A stretch of DNA of 64,000 nt. Origin: Acridotheres tristis. Lineage: Eukaryota > Chordata > Aves > Passeriformes > Sturnidae. Of the stretch, positions 14,680-29,400 are shown piece by piece (the stretch's first letter is position 1; every line of letters starts with the position of its first letter). Under the pieces are notes generated by a model. It was not told the DNA's origin. It ran no database searches and saw nothing but the letters and a program-made list of their open reading frames with translations. Both the position numbers and the translations under genes were made by a program. Location: NCBI GenBank assembly GCA_037013685.1, contig CM072888.1:11761034-11825033 (forward strand), written 5' to 3'.

Positions 14680-14960
14680 GTCACAGAATCACACTGGATA
14701 TGCTGAGTTGGAGCAGCCCCACAAGGATCATTAAGCCTAGCTCCTGGCCCTGCACAGGACACCCCCAAGAGTCACCCTGTGCCTGACAGCATTGCCCAAG
14801 CACTTCTTGAGCTCTGTCAGGTTGGTGCTGTGACCACTGCCCTGGGGAGCCTGTTTCAGTGCTCCAATACCTTCTGAGGAAAGAACCTTTTTCTAATACC
14901 CAACCTAAACCTCCCCTGACACAACTTGAGACAAGTCCACCTTGCCCTAGTGGTATGAGG
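14680..14960 (-). mobile_element. CR1 LINE 3' fragment, 5'-truncated
   Basis: The plus strand starts with a degenerate form of the CR1 terminal octamer repeat (TCACAGAATCACACTGG). It then follows the usual avian CR1 3' region read in reverse: a 'gagttggagcagccccac' block, 'ctggccctgcacaggacac', 'tgcctgacagcattg', 'gtgaccactgccctgggga', and 'aacctaaacctcccctgaca'. The element therefore lies on the minus strand. Only the last ~280 bp are present, as is typical of 5'-truncated copies. The match is to my memory of songbird CR1 tails, and the subfamily was not determined. A 136-codon minus-strand open frame across it (14681-15091) is not a gene. Confidence 0.9.
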
Positions 14961-17900
14961 AGAACTTGAATGTAGACTGCAAAGGTAAACTTAGTATATG
15001 TTAATTTCAGAATACAGCAGGAAGTTCTCATGTGTACATGTATCAGGCTGGGGCTGTTTTTTCTTCTGCTATGGCCTTGTAAATAAAGCACAATAGAGAG
15101 ATCTGGGGTATATGTTTGGCACTATTACTGCTGTTCTGGGTAGTTTTGTTCCGATAGAAAATAGTTGATTAGGTAACCTGGTTATTTTTCCATGCTAGTA
15201 CTGAATGTTTCCACAGCAGTAGATGTAATTACCTGTGTTTTCAACTTTGTAGGAAGCTGCTTAAATTACCATGTTCTCAGTTACAACAGTCTAAGCTGTT
15301 GACCTAGAAGTAATTGAAGATTACTTCTAGAGAATGCTGAACGGGATCAAAGCTAATGATTTATTTATTAAAGACAAATTGTGACAGCCTAACCTGGCAC
15401 GTGGTTTTAACAGGACAGGCTCACTATTTAGCAGGTATAGGATGTCCAACAGGTTTCCCACATGGAAAATGATTCCTGAAGGCAGACAATAATTGGGGTT
15501 GATAGAATTGTGAAAGGGCCAAAGCCATATGCTGATGAAAGGCAGTGTGGCTATAAATCTTGGGGCAAGGTTGTTAAGGGGATTTCCCATCTAGGTATTG
15601 TCTTTGATAGTCCTTGCTCAAGTTTTCATCATTGACATTGTCAGAACATTCACTTTTTGTGCTAAAGCTAGAAAAATATGGGGTTTAACAAGAGAATTGG
15701 GATATCACAAAGCAGAAGAAGGTGGTACTGAAGACTGGAATAAAAAAAGCACAGGTGGTTTTCCAACAGCAGAAAATATGTCCAATGCCTTGGATATCAA
15801 ATACACCCATAAAAAGGTAAGAAAATATGATTTGTGGATGGTTAATGATAAAGAGAGGAATGAATGATAGGATTGCTCTGGGCTAACCAGGGTGAGATGA
15901 CTTTAGGAAAAATAAATATTGCTCTAGCCAAGGTAGATGTCAATCTGTGGAGGGGTGAGGTGCTGCCATTGTAATAGGGATTGAGGAGACCTTGCACAGA
16001 TGCACAGGTCTGTTCAAATATAGTGCAGAAATGATTCAAATGCAAAAGAGGCACCTGGAAATAATTAAAGGACTGATCTGACTGTCATTCCAAAGCTGAA
16101 AGAGCATGGCTTGCTTAGCCTAGCAGTATTCAGAGGTGATATCATTGTTTCCTATAAATCTATCAGGAGAGTAAATTTCTGTAATAGAGGCTACTGTCAG
16201 CACAAAGCCATGGATATAAACTGTGAACTGATTTCAACTGGAAACCAGGAGACTTTTTCTTTGTGCTGTTGCTCACTGGGACAATGAGGGAATTTCTCCT
16301 TTCAGCTCCTTTTGGCTCTTGCCTAAGGGTAGAACTTGACTGGTGTGTAAAGGAATGGAGAGCTACCTGAACCCACTGGGTCTAAACTCCACGGCCAAGT
16401 GGAGAACTTGAAAGGCATGAGAGAAAAATACCTTATACTATTAAACAGCTTAATGGTCCTTTACTGAGTAGTCACCTCTCTCCTCTGCAGAAATCTGGGT
16501 GAGGAAGAGCACCGTCCTAATTGAGAAAGTAGTCTGGCTCAGAAAAGGACCTTGAAAGCAGTTAGAAAAACATGGATACCACATGGAAGCAAGTGGAAAG
16601 TGGTAGTAGTTACTACAAATCAGAAGATAAGGATAATAGAAATTTGGCATGAAAGCAAAAAGGTACAAGGAGAAACATGTGGCTGGCACTCTTGAGGTTA
16701 GTAAACACATAATTTTTTAACTGCATTAAGGAATGAAAGATATCTCAGGAATAGTACTGGTCTGTTGCTGGAGAGAAAATAAAACTGGAGATAAGAAAGC
16801 AGACCTTATCAAGCAAAGTCTCTATTCTGTATTTGCAGTAAAGGTTAGATGGTCATCATGTGATGTTGATCTGACTTTCCAGCAGTGTAAACATTGTCAA
16901 ACAGCAACATCGAGGTGGATGCTTCTGAAGTGGTGGGATATGGGGTCTCGAAGCTCTGCTCATTTGTTTTTCAGGTACTGCCCAAGAATTGACTGAGGAC
17001 TTATTTGATAATAATCTTAAAATATGTGCTTAAATTATATTGGGACTATGGGGAAACCAGGATGATGCAGTTAGGGCAGCACTTGGTATTGCTTGAAACA
17101 CTGGTAAGGTTAAGTCTCAGAAGCTGTTTCTGAGCAGCTGCTCTTTCCTGAGTAGGGAATGAGTTGTCGGCAGGATTTGTTGGGGTTGATTCTTGGCTCT
17201 GAGACATTTACACTTAGTGACCTGGCAGAAAGAACAAACCATAGCAGGTAACAGAAATCTGGATCACGGGGGAGAAACTTGCTATGTGGAACTGAACAAA
17301 TAGTATTATGGGAGAAAATAGCTCCAGTAGCAATTTACCAAAATTGTGTTGGATATTTTCACTCATGCTGTTTAAAATCTAAACGTTTTCCTCCATTAAG
17401 CATGCTTCAGACAGCAGTCATGCCTGTTGCCTGTGTGGAACATATAAATAATACCTCTGGAATCATCTGATGTGGATTCAGCTTCTCTGTCATGTGCATC
17501 TCCTCCAGATGCTTTGATATCCTGTGTTGGTTGAGAAGCAAACTGTAAGGTTTGATGTTGAGCTGCTGTTAACACAGCAGCTATTTGGATTCTTAGAACA
17601 GGGGGCAGGTGTCCAAGCTTTTGACTTGCGTGACTATTAATGCTAAAGGTTATAAGGGAAAATGGCTTTAAAATTCTTTCAGAATGGTTCTAGTTAGTGG
17701 GGAGAAACAGTTTACTGAAGTGGCAAAGACAAGATCATTCTGATCTGTTAATGTTACTTTATAAGCAGCAAATGCTGAAAATGATGAGTTCTTTCAATGT
17801 CTCACCCGGCTCTGTATGGTACTGTCAAATTCTTGCTGTCATAGAAGGCAACTGGTATAATGCATCTCAGTCTGAAAGCTGACAGAGCTCACTGGTTTTC

Positions 17901-20149
17901 ACCCAGCTTCTGCAGAGCTGTAGGAATCAGAACACAAGTCCAAAAGCTGAGTTTGGTAAGCTCAAATTCTTCAGTTTAAGCAGGGGGAAAATATTCCGAA
18001 TTTGGCAAAGTCCAAAATCACCAGGGAGTAGTGGTTTGTAAAAATTGGTATCTTCTAAATAGAAGGCAAGTAACTGAGACATTTGGTATTTAGCCTTTCT
18101 TCTAGAATTCTATTTCCTATAGTATAAGGACTTCTTTTGCCTAAAGTTGACTTAAACTGATGTTTTGAGCAAGGTCACTGATATAGGAAAGGCCACTTGG
18201 ACGCATGACATTGAATACTGTTGTAAAGACAATCAGGAGTAAGGGTACACAGACCTAGAGACTGAATTTGCACCCCATGGGTTCCCATTTCTTTCTTCCT
18301 TTATCAGTATTTTGGCTTATGTCTGTAGCTAATATGCTCCTGCCTGACTTGTAAGGTTCAGAGTTGTTGGTTTGATTTTTACCTTTTTACTTGTTGTCCT
18401 TACATCAAGGTTGGGTGCAACTTGCAGAGATCTATCCCTTGCAGCTGTCCAGGAAACAAAGCCATACAGCCACAGTAAAGCTCTGCAAGAGCTGCAATTA
18501 ACAAGCAAGCAAAATGCAGCTTGTTTTTTAAAAGTTGCAAATGCTAAACATGGGGTCAATCTTTTAATTTCAGAAATTAAGGTACAAAACTTAGCACAAT
18601 GCCCTTAGGTATTTTTGAACAGCTTGTGAATGTAGGTATAGGTGTTTAATCCCAGAATCCATTTAAAAGGGCTTAAATCCATACATATGTACAAATGATG
18701 AATTAAGTGGATCAATTTTGCCTTATGTGTATTCATCACCATACTGTTCATTAGCTGAACAAAGAAAATAGCTTCAAGATTTCAGATCAAGAGTCTATCA
18801 AGGTTTGGCAAGCTGAACAACTTATGCAGAAGCTTGGCCTCGTGGGACACGAATGCTCCGGAGTGACCTTGAAAGTGTGATTTTGCAGGACAGAATGGGC
18901 AGCAGTGTCATGACTGTAATGTTGTGTGGGTGAAGTGTAGGAGCTTGGGTTTGTTAGCTGAGCTGTGAAATCAGAAAATTCCCTGGGGCCGACCTCAAGA
19001 GTACAAATATCCTTTAGTGAAACAGAACAAAGCCACAATGAACTGGGAAATGTTCCGTGTTGCCTGTGACCCCGAAATATTTCATTTTTGTTAACTTCTT
19101 AAAATATTAATGACTTTTCAAGCAAAACGTTGTTTCAGCACAGAAAAGAAATTATTCAAAAGCCTTTTCTTTAATTATTTTCAAGGAGAGAAAACGTGTC
19201 AAAACTGTGTGCACTTGTTTAATCACTTAGCAAGTCATGATGCCCCCTGGGTGTTAGAATTCAGGTTTTATAGTAGCAGTGTAATTCCTGCTTTCATGGT
19301 TGGGTTGTGGAAGCTTGCTAAAGGAGGAAAAGGAGGGGGAAAAATGGGGTTGAAAGGAAGGATTACTGTTAAACTCGTTGATGGGAGGGGCACCAAGAGG
19401 GTGCCATAGTCTAGCAAGAACTTCTGTGCTGACCAAACTTGCTTCTTGCCCTGCTTTCAACCTTGGTCTCTTCAAATCTGTATTGTTTTATCCAGATCTG
19501 AGATGTGGGAAGGTTTGGAGGGAGGAAAAGTCAATTCTTAATGATCTGTAGCTAAAAATGGCTGCTTGTCTGGAAAGCCTTGTTTTTACTGGAGCTCATC
19601 TGAAGCTTCCTACTGAAGCTGCCTCAGCTAGGCTGAGAGACAGAGTGGAAACCCATTAGCATTTGAGAAATTTAACTAGAGTGTGCCTTAACATAAAGTT
19701 TGGAAAACTTTCCTGGTGTTTTCAGAGCTAAATAAGGGAGGAGGAGGTGTAGGTAAGAGAACATGATCTATTGAGGCAGTGGAAGACTTTTCTGTGAAGA
19801 TAGTGAATAAACTCAGAGAAAAAAAAACAGCACTGTTCTTAATTGTTCTAATGAAATGCTGCTGCATGGCAGCATCCAGACTGACCAACATCTACACTCT
19901 GTAGCTGCACTGCAACTCAACCAATGCCTCTTCATTTCATTGTGTAATTCATCCCACCATCATCACCAGTCTGAACTAGGCTTGTAACCTCGGCTTCCAA
20001 TATGCTGAATTGGCGATAAAATCAAAGTGGGGGGAGCAATATTTTTTACAAAGAACAGACATTACTCCCTTTTGACAAGAGACAAATGTTTCATTCAAAT
20101 GCTGCATTTCGCATATTGGAAACAGTAATGAATTCTTGTGCACCTTTCT
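14961..20149. other. Non-coding DNA, nothing recognised
   Basis: This stretch holds unremarkable AT-rich sequence apart from the hairpin at 15304-15330. Open frames up to 99 codons are unsupported by motifs, and some are antisense to each other, such as 18372-18608 against 18329-18559. Confidence 0.55.
15304..15330. repeat. Perfect 11-bp hairpin, 5-nt loop
   Basis: The arms CTAGAAGTAAT and ATTACTTCTAG are exact reverse complements separated by TGAAG. There is no T tract or other terminator-like context, and this is eukaryotic DNA. A template-switch mutation is the likeliest origin. Confidence 0.95.
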
Positions 20150-20430
20150 CCCTAGTTCACAATGTCAGCCCCAGGCGTAGAGGCACTTCAGGCTTTTCTT
20201 ACAAAATTAAATTTAATGTTACACCCTCCGGTGGAATGATGCATAAATCAAGTGTTTGATTTGCATGGACTCTAGTGAACAGCCCCATTCTGTGCAAATA
20301 TAAACCCAGACTTGAATATTATGTCAGGGACAGGAACAAAGCAATCTAGGGTTTCCAATGAGAGTCTGGTACCAAGTGTAATTCAGGCTGGTATTATGTT
20401 GCTCTCATGTCAGGGCTGTTATTAAAATTC
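20150..20430. promoter_or_regulatory. Candidate conserved non-coding element
   Basis: The block contains an exact octamer ATTTGCAT at 20259-20266, a near-octamer GTGCAAAT near 20294-20301, and ATGATGCATAAATCA-like homeodomain/POU-type text without low complexity. It resembles the texture of amniote developmental CNEs. This is pattern recognition only; no alignment was available. It might be ordinary unique sequence. Confidence 0.25.
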
Positions 20431-23400
20431 TTAGGTTTTGCCTCCTTTTATTCATCTCAAAAGAAAATGTTTTTTCTGACCTTCTCATACTTGGGCAAAC
20501 CAGTATACACCAGTGTTGTTTATACACTGTCTGTGAGGAGCTGAGATGGAATTGTGGAGGGTTTTAGCTTTCTCCTAGATAAGCAGCAAGGTTAGCAGGA
20601 TAGAGGAGTAATGAAACAAGGCAAAGCAAAGATGATCATGGAATAAAAATGCAAACAGAAAGAAAAAGATTAGGTAGGTTTGTACCTTTTTTGAAAATAG
20701 GTCACCTTCCATGTGAGTATTAAGAGCCTGGACCAGGTCAACAAAGTTAAGGGACTAGAAGGCAATTAATACGTTCTGCTTGTACATATAAATGCATTTG
20801 TGCTCTACACTGCACAAATCTCCCTGCAGGGCTTTCTCCTGGAGCTGTTGGGTACTGCACAGCCATGTATTTATTACAGATGGCTGTTCTTAAGTTCTTC
20901 ATGGTGGTGGTTGTCGGTTTAGTGCAGTGAATTGTAAACATTGTACATCACAAACTGCTGAAATTCTGATTGCTTTGTGAGCCTGAAGTTTGATGAGATG
21001 AGTTTCTAGCTGATCAAGGAGGTCTTTCCACAGTGCCTATGTATCAACTCCATTGGGCAAAAGCATGCCACTGCATTAAAACTTAGCATCGAATTACTAA
21101 TATAATTTATATTTTAACAATAAGCATTTCATTCTGAGCAATTTAATCTTTAGTTTAGTCTTGCCTTTGTTTACAAACAAGAAACACATAGTTTTCTTGG
21201 ATCAGTCACAAACTGCCCAGAAATCAAACCCGAATTTTCTCCAATTCCTCTTCGTTAAAGGAGGGCATCTGCCAAATCTGTTTTTTGACCAAGACCTGGT
21301 ACTCAATGGCTGTGCTGGTTGCAGTGAACATGAATTGGTAGAGTTTCAGGTCCAAAGGGTAGTGGAGCAATCTAACAGCTGGATAAAACTCTGATTGCTA
21401 GGGAGTAAGTTTTGATTTTCCAAGTATCTGCTTGGCAGGATCCCATGGGAAGCTGCTCTGTAGGACAGATGAGTTTTGGGAAATCTATTTGACCTTCAAG
21501 GACAATATTTTCAAGGATCAATCAGCTTTGATCCTGGGGTGGAGGGTAATCAGGAAGGTGACCAACCAGATGGATGAAATGGGGAAATTCAGTTGCATTT
21601 TAAACTGATGAGGGATGCAAAGGAAAAAGCGAAAGTAAGAAAAGCGTGTGCTCTCAGTTGAAGTGATGAAGGGGACAGAATGAACTGAGGTGCCTGCTGC
21701 TGTCTTTTCTGGCAGGGTAGGGTTACAGGACTGGTTTTGAGAGGAAGTGATTACCTGCTGTAGAGGATTGGCTAATTAGCTGCTAACTGGATGTAGACAA
21801 GTTGTAGACAAGGAAGGGATGGGATAGGATGTTCCTGTGGGTGCTGAGAGAGCTGGTTAATGTCACTGCAGTTGTTGTCTAAAATGTTGGACAGATTATG
21901 GTAATTGAGGGAGTCCCTGATAGTAGAAAAGGCAAATGCCCATTTCAAAGATGGATTAATAAAGCAAGGACTAGACTCTAGCTAATTGCAGGCTTGTCAG
22001 TTAACATAAGGTCTGGATGCTAAACTCTAAAAGGGTCAGATTTAGCTCTGGAAACCTTGGACACTTAAATTCCACCCAATCTTATATATCTCATGATACC
22101 TCTCATGTATTTAGAAATATCTTTTCTCATTATGGTGATAAATTATAATCTTAGAGCATTCAAGCTCTTATTCTGTGACTGGTATCAGCTTGTTTGTCGC
22201 AGGCTCCTTCTACTTTACTCATACAGATCTTACATTTTGATCTGAAAGCTGGATAGAGCCCATTGTATTGAGGCTCTGTCTGCTGGAAAGAACTGAGAAA
22301 GTAGGATGTGAGTAATGCTACAAGTGTTGAGAAGGAACATGAGGCTAGATTTCCCTAGGAGGCCTGCAGTCTATTCTCAGGTATCACTGCTGAGAGAGAC
22401 CCTCAGAAAGATGAAGAGCTCTCTTGGAGAGATGTACTAAAACACACAAGTTTGTTCAGCTACATATCTTAGAAGGATCCTAAGGGCTTTAGAAACGCTT
22501 TTGGGAGCTGTACTTTCAAATGTTGACCATTTGGGAGCATACCTGCTTTTGGTGCTTGAACAATGAGTTATGGGTAAGTAAAATGTATTATTATTATTTA
22601 GGGAAGCATAAAAATAACTTGATAAGCCTAAGACATTAACGGTTGAATAAGATGAAAATAAGACCCTGAGTATGGCCCTAGGTATTCTAGAATGACAACA
22701 GGCTTTTTAGACTTGATAATACACTCAAGAGAGACTTTCTAGATGACGTTTTTTGCCCTACTTTTTCCCTGTTTGTACAATAATATTAAACGTGTAATGC
22801 ATGTGATGTTTTCCTTCTGCCACATGAGCAGTCACACATTCAAATAAGTTTCCAAAGCCCTTCACTGGGCAGTTACTAAACAGTCTAAAGTGCCACTACT
22901 GTTAGCCACCTACATTTTCCTTCTGTTAGCATTTTCACAGTGAAATGTGCTGAAAACATCCTGAAAGGTCAGAGATTCTGCAACATTACCTTGATACAGC
23001 AGCTCATTTTGATTTAATTATCCTTTACTGATGTTATGGAAGTCAATAGGACTTCTTCATTTTCCTGTATTAAGCACAAGTTAAGTGTTTTGATGGATGG
23101 AAATGCTTTTAAAAGTGTATTTTAAGTTCCACACCTGCCTAAGTGCTTTGCTGAATTGGTGCCTTGGCAACTTACTGCTTTGATTGTCATCATCTATGTG
23201 ATGGAACTTGGAAAGTTAACTAGATATTCTCAAACAGGTGAGAGATACCAGGTGCTAATTCTCTCAATCTTCAGGTTTTTTACAAACCTTTAAACCATGA
23301 GTTCTTAGCTTACTGAAGTAGCTGCTGGGGTTGGCAGAGGTTGCATCTGCAAGAGGGATGTGACCTGAGAAATGAGGAGTAACGTGAGGATATAGGGTAA

Positions 23401-26400
23401 TATCTGGACTGATAGACGATTCATGATATGAAAAGATTTGAAAGCTTGAATGCCAGGACTTGTGGATTTAATTGCTATGTGAGGATGTTTATACAGTGCC
23501 CAGTGTATGAGAAATATTCAGGTAACACCATTTCATGCGTTACCTAGGCTTAAGTATCTTTGGATGATGCCTTGGTGTCATGTCACACTTCATCGGGACT
23601 TAGCATTTTTGTTTGGGGTCCCAAAGCACTTCTGGTGTAGGTAAAAAGAAAAATAGACCCTCATTCTTCATGAAGACCAATATTTTAACTTTCATATTTT
23701 CTATTTGTCCACAAGCGCCTTCCAGGTAAAGCATGCTGGAAATGTCCTCTCAAAATGTCATTAAAAAATTCATTGCTGTACAACTAGGAAGGATGCATCA
23801 CTTGTAAACTGTGTTTGTAGTCTCTGAGCAGCAATCAGCCATTCTCAGACAATTCTCACTGTTTTTATACTGGGTATGACACTTTCCTGGGAGAGCTTTT
23901 GGCCACTTCAGATCAGCTGCTCTGGCCATGATCCCTCTTGGCTTCTTGTGCACTTCCTTGCTGGCAGAGCACAGGAAAAGTCCTTGACTTGAACCAAGCA
24001 CTGCTCAGCAAAGCCAGCACATCAGTGTTATCAACATTATTTTCTTCTAAATCCAAAACACTCCTACAGCTATACCAGCTACTAGAAAGAGAATTATCTC
24101 TAACTCAGCTGTAATCGGGACAATCAGGTCTAATAGAATACATCCATGCTTTAATTAAAAAAAAAGTTCCCACTGGGATCAGGCAGTCACCTTGAAAGAC
24201 TTAATTTCAAAAATGTGGTTCTCTGTTTCACAAAAAAGATCATTGAGCAGCATCCACAATGGCTTACAGAGTGACTTAAGAACAAATACAACTTTAGTTG
24301 CATTAAGATTGTTTAAATGAGCTGTCTAGTTAATAAATGTGCTACCTGAACACACATGGTTGTGTGCAATAATGACCCCTGTACAAGTTTTGATTTGTAC
24401 AGAGGACATGGATACTGTGATTACTGGGAGCATGTAGCCACAGGAATGGACATATTGGAAAACCAACCTTACCAAATGCTTTGAAATTCATCCAGATGTG
24501 CATTTCCAGGCTCCCGTTCTTACCTCACATCCCTCTTCTCTACTGGGTTTTTGCTACCATTTCAAAAGGCAAATGTTTGATATCTCCCACTTCTGTAACA
24601 CTCTTTTGTCAGGGCCAGCAAGAGAACCACCTTTCAACAAAGATTAAAGACTTCATCTCAGAGGAAAAGAAAGTTTGATGGAAGGGTTTGTGGTGTGCTT
24701 GGAAATCAGGACCATGTCAGATTTCTGTTGGCATCTTTGTGATGAAGGGAGGATATGAATGGTGAGCCTTGTGTGTATTGAATACATAGTAACTAATATG
24801 GATCATGGGAATATATTTTAATCAAAGTGGGGAGAAATTTCAGCTTCAAAAAACTCTGGTTTTATCCACTCTACCTAGTAATACAATATGATAAAGTACC
24901 AAGGATCTTGTTCTTAATACAAATGGAGAGAATTCAATTTACTTCAAAGAACAACCTTTATAACATCCTTGTAAAGGCCTGACTTGCTTTCAAATTTTCT
25001 CATATGAATGACAATGTAGTGCAGGCATGTCACCTCTAAAAAGTTTATTCTACGTTGGAAATCTTGAACAGAAAAAAAGAAAAAAAAATTAAAATCCCCC
25101 TATCAGCATCACCATGTGGAACATAATAGATCTGTGCAAGTGCACGTGGTGCTTCAGCCCACTGAATTGCATTCCTTGTAACCAAGTCTCTTCTTGCAGA
25201 CAAAGTATTGTCCTTCCAGCTTTTAAAAGTTATCTTTTGCATGTTGAATCAAAGTCCTGTTTTTAAGAGTTTAGAAATAACTTGGCTCAGTCTAAGTGTA
25301 AAGATTTTTGTCTCTGCAGTTTTCTTATTAAATTCTTGTAGGAAACAACTGCAAAGTTATTCAGTGAAACAAGCTCAGAATACACCTACCCAACTAGCTC
25401 TGTGCTTTTATATTCAGTCATGAAGACTGATGAATCAGAGCCAGTTGCTGTGGAAAATCCAAATGTAGATGTTTGCAGTCCTTGCGAATGGGAGAAAAAT
25501 ATAGTATAACATGGGCCTAAAGACTCCAGCTGTGATTCCTTTGTAACCTGGAGTGCATAAAAAAAAAAAGCTTCAGTCAGCAAGTTATTTTTTTTATGAC
25601 CTCGATAAACTTTTTTAAACTGTGGAACTTGGGAGCATCCCTTTAAGATGAAACGTGTAAATTCTTTTGTCTCAGGATTGCTGGGCATCTTGAGGACACC
25701 TTTGTTCCTGAAGAAAACTCCAAAATCTATTATGAAATTCTGTTTGTGACAATTGTGGTAAAAGGAATGATCAGCTAATGTGGAATTCCAAGTTTTTCAA
25801 TGTGTCTCACCACTACAGTACTGGCCTAATAGAGGGCAGCTGATTTGTCTGAATGTAGGTCTTCTCAGGTTTTGTGTCAGTTGCTGTTCCTACATTTAAA
25901 AGCACTTGGAGGAATATATTGACTTGTCACTACAGTCATTACTTTGTCCTGCCCCAACTGCTGCCTTGGCCAAAGAAATTGAAGAGAAGGACAAACCTCT
26001 CTTCTGTGGAAGTGTACAAGTGTAAAACACTGGGCTGCTTTGAGAAATTGCACTGGAACCAAAGTCATAGCACATCAAATGAAACAGGTGAAGAAAAAGT
26101 AGCTGAGACTTCAGGTGGGCTTCTTGGCAGTCACAGCTCAGCTCCATTATAGTGCTTTGTGGTCAAAGCTGGCTCTGGGCATATCTGCATTGCCAGAGTT
26201 GTAGCAGAGGATGGATTGTCTCTCTGATGACAGCACTTCTGGAACAGCCTGCTACATATCAGTGGGACTAGTCTCCTGTGCATAAAAAGCTGTTCACTCC
26301 TAGGTGTGTGAACTAATTCATTTTTAAACTAAGCTATTTACATTTTGTTTTCCTAATTAATGCTCAGAATGAATAAAGCAACATGGTAGTAGTAGAATAT

Positions 26401-29400
26401 TGGCAAATTAGGTACCAAGTATATTATGTTGTCCTTGTTTAGGGGATAAGTTTAGCTAAAGCTTGACTGTCCAGAGTTGGATGTTGACACTGTAAAACCA
26501 CAAGTGTCTTTTGTAGTTTTTGGGTTTTCTAACTTGAAATAATGTTATTAATCAACCGATTTAAGTGGAAAAAGTAACTGTGATAGGGAGAAGGAGCCAT
26601 TTCCTTGTTTGATCAGAATCTCTGACACAGACAAGCATATTGAAATTTAAGATATTTCTTCCAACTCCATCTGTCTAATGTAAGATATTGGCCCACCTAC
26701 AAATGTTGCCTTGCCTTGTTCTCTACACTGAGCACTGAAGTGGGCTGACTCAAATAGAAATGTTTCTTTTAGCTATGTCAAGCTAAATGAGATGGATTCA
26801 CCTCATCTTTATGGTGGCTAGAATGATACGCAGCTATCCTGGGTGGTATTTTATGAGATTGCAGACAAACCGTTCAGGATTTTTCCTTTAACTTAGCTGT
26901 ATTAACTTGCTGGTGTCTAAGGTTGACATTTTGCTCTCATTTGGTACAAAGTCAACAAATGTGTGTATTTAATCAGGCGTTGGAAAATGTGGTGGTTACA
27001 ATACTGACTTCAAAGTAAATTTAATTTTTCTCTTTTGATACTCAGAGAATCCTTCTTTTTGTGTTGGAGTTTTAGGGTTTTTTTGAAGGATGTAGCCCAT
27101 GGTTGCTGTTTAATTGATTAATTTGTGGTTTATAACTTGATAGCCTCATTTGCTCACAATTCAAATTAAAAGTCCTATTTCAACCTGAATTCAGAAAAGA
27201 ATATGAAGGTTTTGCACAGGACTAGCAACAAACAATTGTGTGTCTTTTTGTGAAAATAAGACCTGTTAGGGAAGTTTCTTCTGCTTTTAATTTACATACA
27301 AGAAGTATCTCTAAATATAATTGACCCAACCAGGCATGAGTGCTGCTTGTCGTTCTTTAGAATACTGAAGAGTGATTAGAAATATACAGCCATATCCTTT
27401 TGTGCAGAAATCTGTACCTTCTGCACGCTGCTGAACAATACAAAATGTGTTATTGATCATATACATGATTAGATGGAGGTTAGTGGAGGGGATACCCTCT
27501 GTAAATTTCCTTTGATCCTGGTAAATGTTGTTACCAGTGTGCTACAGGAAATAAGTGGGTGTAATGATTTTAGAGTGGCATTATTGTTGGTTATATCAAA
27601 GATGAAACACTGCTTGTGTTCCCTTAGCAGACTTTACAGTAGTGCCACCATGAAAGATCTGAAGATCATTATTTACTGGAAATAAAAGAACAAGGCAGAA
27701 ATCGATTACTGCGACACTAGATTTATGTCTCCATTGCACTCTATATACATCTCCTATTTGTTCTAACTTCATGGAAGGATATTTAATACATAATGGAAAG
27801 AGGCTTTTGCTTTTGATTTATTTTTTGTTTATTATTTTTGGCATTCCTTGGAGAAATTCTGGAAATCAATACTTGGATGTGAGTGTGCCTGGATGTAGGT
27901 AGTGGGAGGCAGTGGCAATTGATGTATCTGTGTGTTTTTGAGCTGACGTACATCTGGCACACTCAGGACTCTGTCGCAGCACAATGTGCTCAGCCTAAGT
28001 GGGGAGAAAGTCATATTTCTTCTATCATCTGTTTACATAAAATGATCCAAGAGGCATAGATAAATTTGGGTAGTTAAGTTCAAGCTTGGAAATCTGTCCC
28101 ACTGAAGCATTTAGTCGCAAGCATACATATTTGTTGCATCAAGATGAGAGATGAAGTGATGGAAAGCACAGACTGACTTAAAATGAGGCAGGGCATGGCA
28201 GGGGATGCCAAGTGCTCAGAAATGTCAAGCAAAGTTATGGATTGCTTAAAAAGGAACATGGTTTTCCTTCCTGTCTTTTTTGTCTGATAGGTGACACTTC
28301 CCTGACTTTTGCCCTTGCCCTCATTCCAGCTGAGCATGTTAGATATTGCAGTTTCTGCAGTCATGTGGTAAGGAAAAATGCAAAACATTGCTCTTCTTGA
28401 GACAAAATAGTAGGATTTGTCTTAAAAACCCTAAAGTTGGTCACATGCTGCAGCAAGATTAGAGCCTAGAGAGGTTTGAAGTCAAAGTCAGTTTGTTGTC
28501 CCACAAGTATCTTTTGGTAAGATAGCATGTAAACAGTGGATGAAATAAAAGTAGAATCAACTAGCTGGCTGCTTGGTGCATGGAAAGGAACAGGTCAGAG
28601 GCAGGGATGCAATATGTCACAACGTAAAGAGCCACACAAAGTACCCAAGAAAAAGCACAACAGTACCTCAGATCCCCTGCCACCACAGCTATTCTCTCAC
28701 AGAATATAAACCACAAACTTTTCCACCAAAAACAACTCCCTTTCTCAAGCAAGCATGTACTTTGGAAGCTTGTTGCTACTCCTTTTTGACTCCTAATGTC
28801 TCATTTGTAGAAGGGCTTATGAAAGCCTCACTTGGCTGTGTATAATCTGCATAAAGCATGATTTTTGATAGTGTGTAAGACCCCTGTGGGAGCAGCTGCT
28901 TCCTTCCTGCAGAGAAGCTTTCATGCTGTGTACCTGCAAAACCAGTGAGTGAACTAGTTACTGAGATGTGGCAAGATCAAATCTGCTAATTGTCTCATAC
29001 CTGCTCCCTGGGTGGTGGGCAGGATGCAAGGAAGGGAAAGCTTTCTTGATGTCTTCCCCCTCCCCCAATTTAGATAAGTAATTTGAGTATTGTTGGTTCA
29101 CGTTACAATGTTTAATCTGTGGGTCACTTGTGACCATTCAAGTTATTGTGGATGGTTGGTCCTGTGAAACAACACTAAGCTTCAACCAGGAAAAATACCT
29201 TTTTTTTTTTTTAATTCAAGGGCAACTTGGAAACCCTGTACTTGCATGACTTTGTAAAACTTTAAAATGCTTCTCCTTCTGCACAGATTAGTTTGTGACA
29301 AAGGGAAAAAGTACCTCATGCTGTTTCCCAAGCTGAAATGTTTATTCCCTTTGTTCCTTGTTGGTTTTAGTCATGGTTATGAGCAGCAGATGGCCAACCG

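Noticed and set aside
14681..15091. 136-codon minus frame
   Set aside because: Most of it is the CR1 3' region; it is not a host gene.
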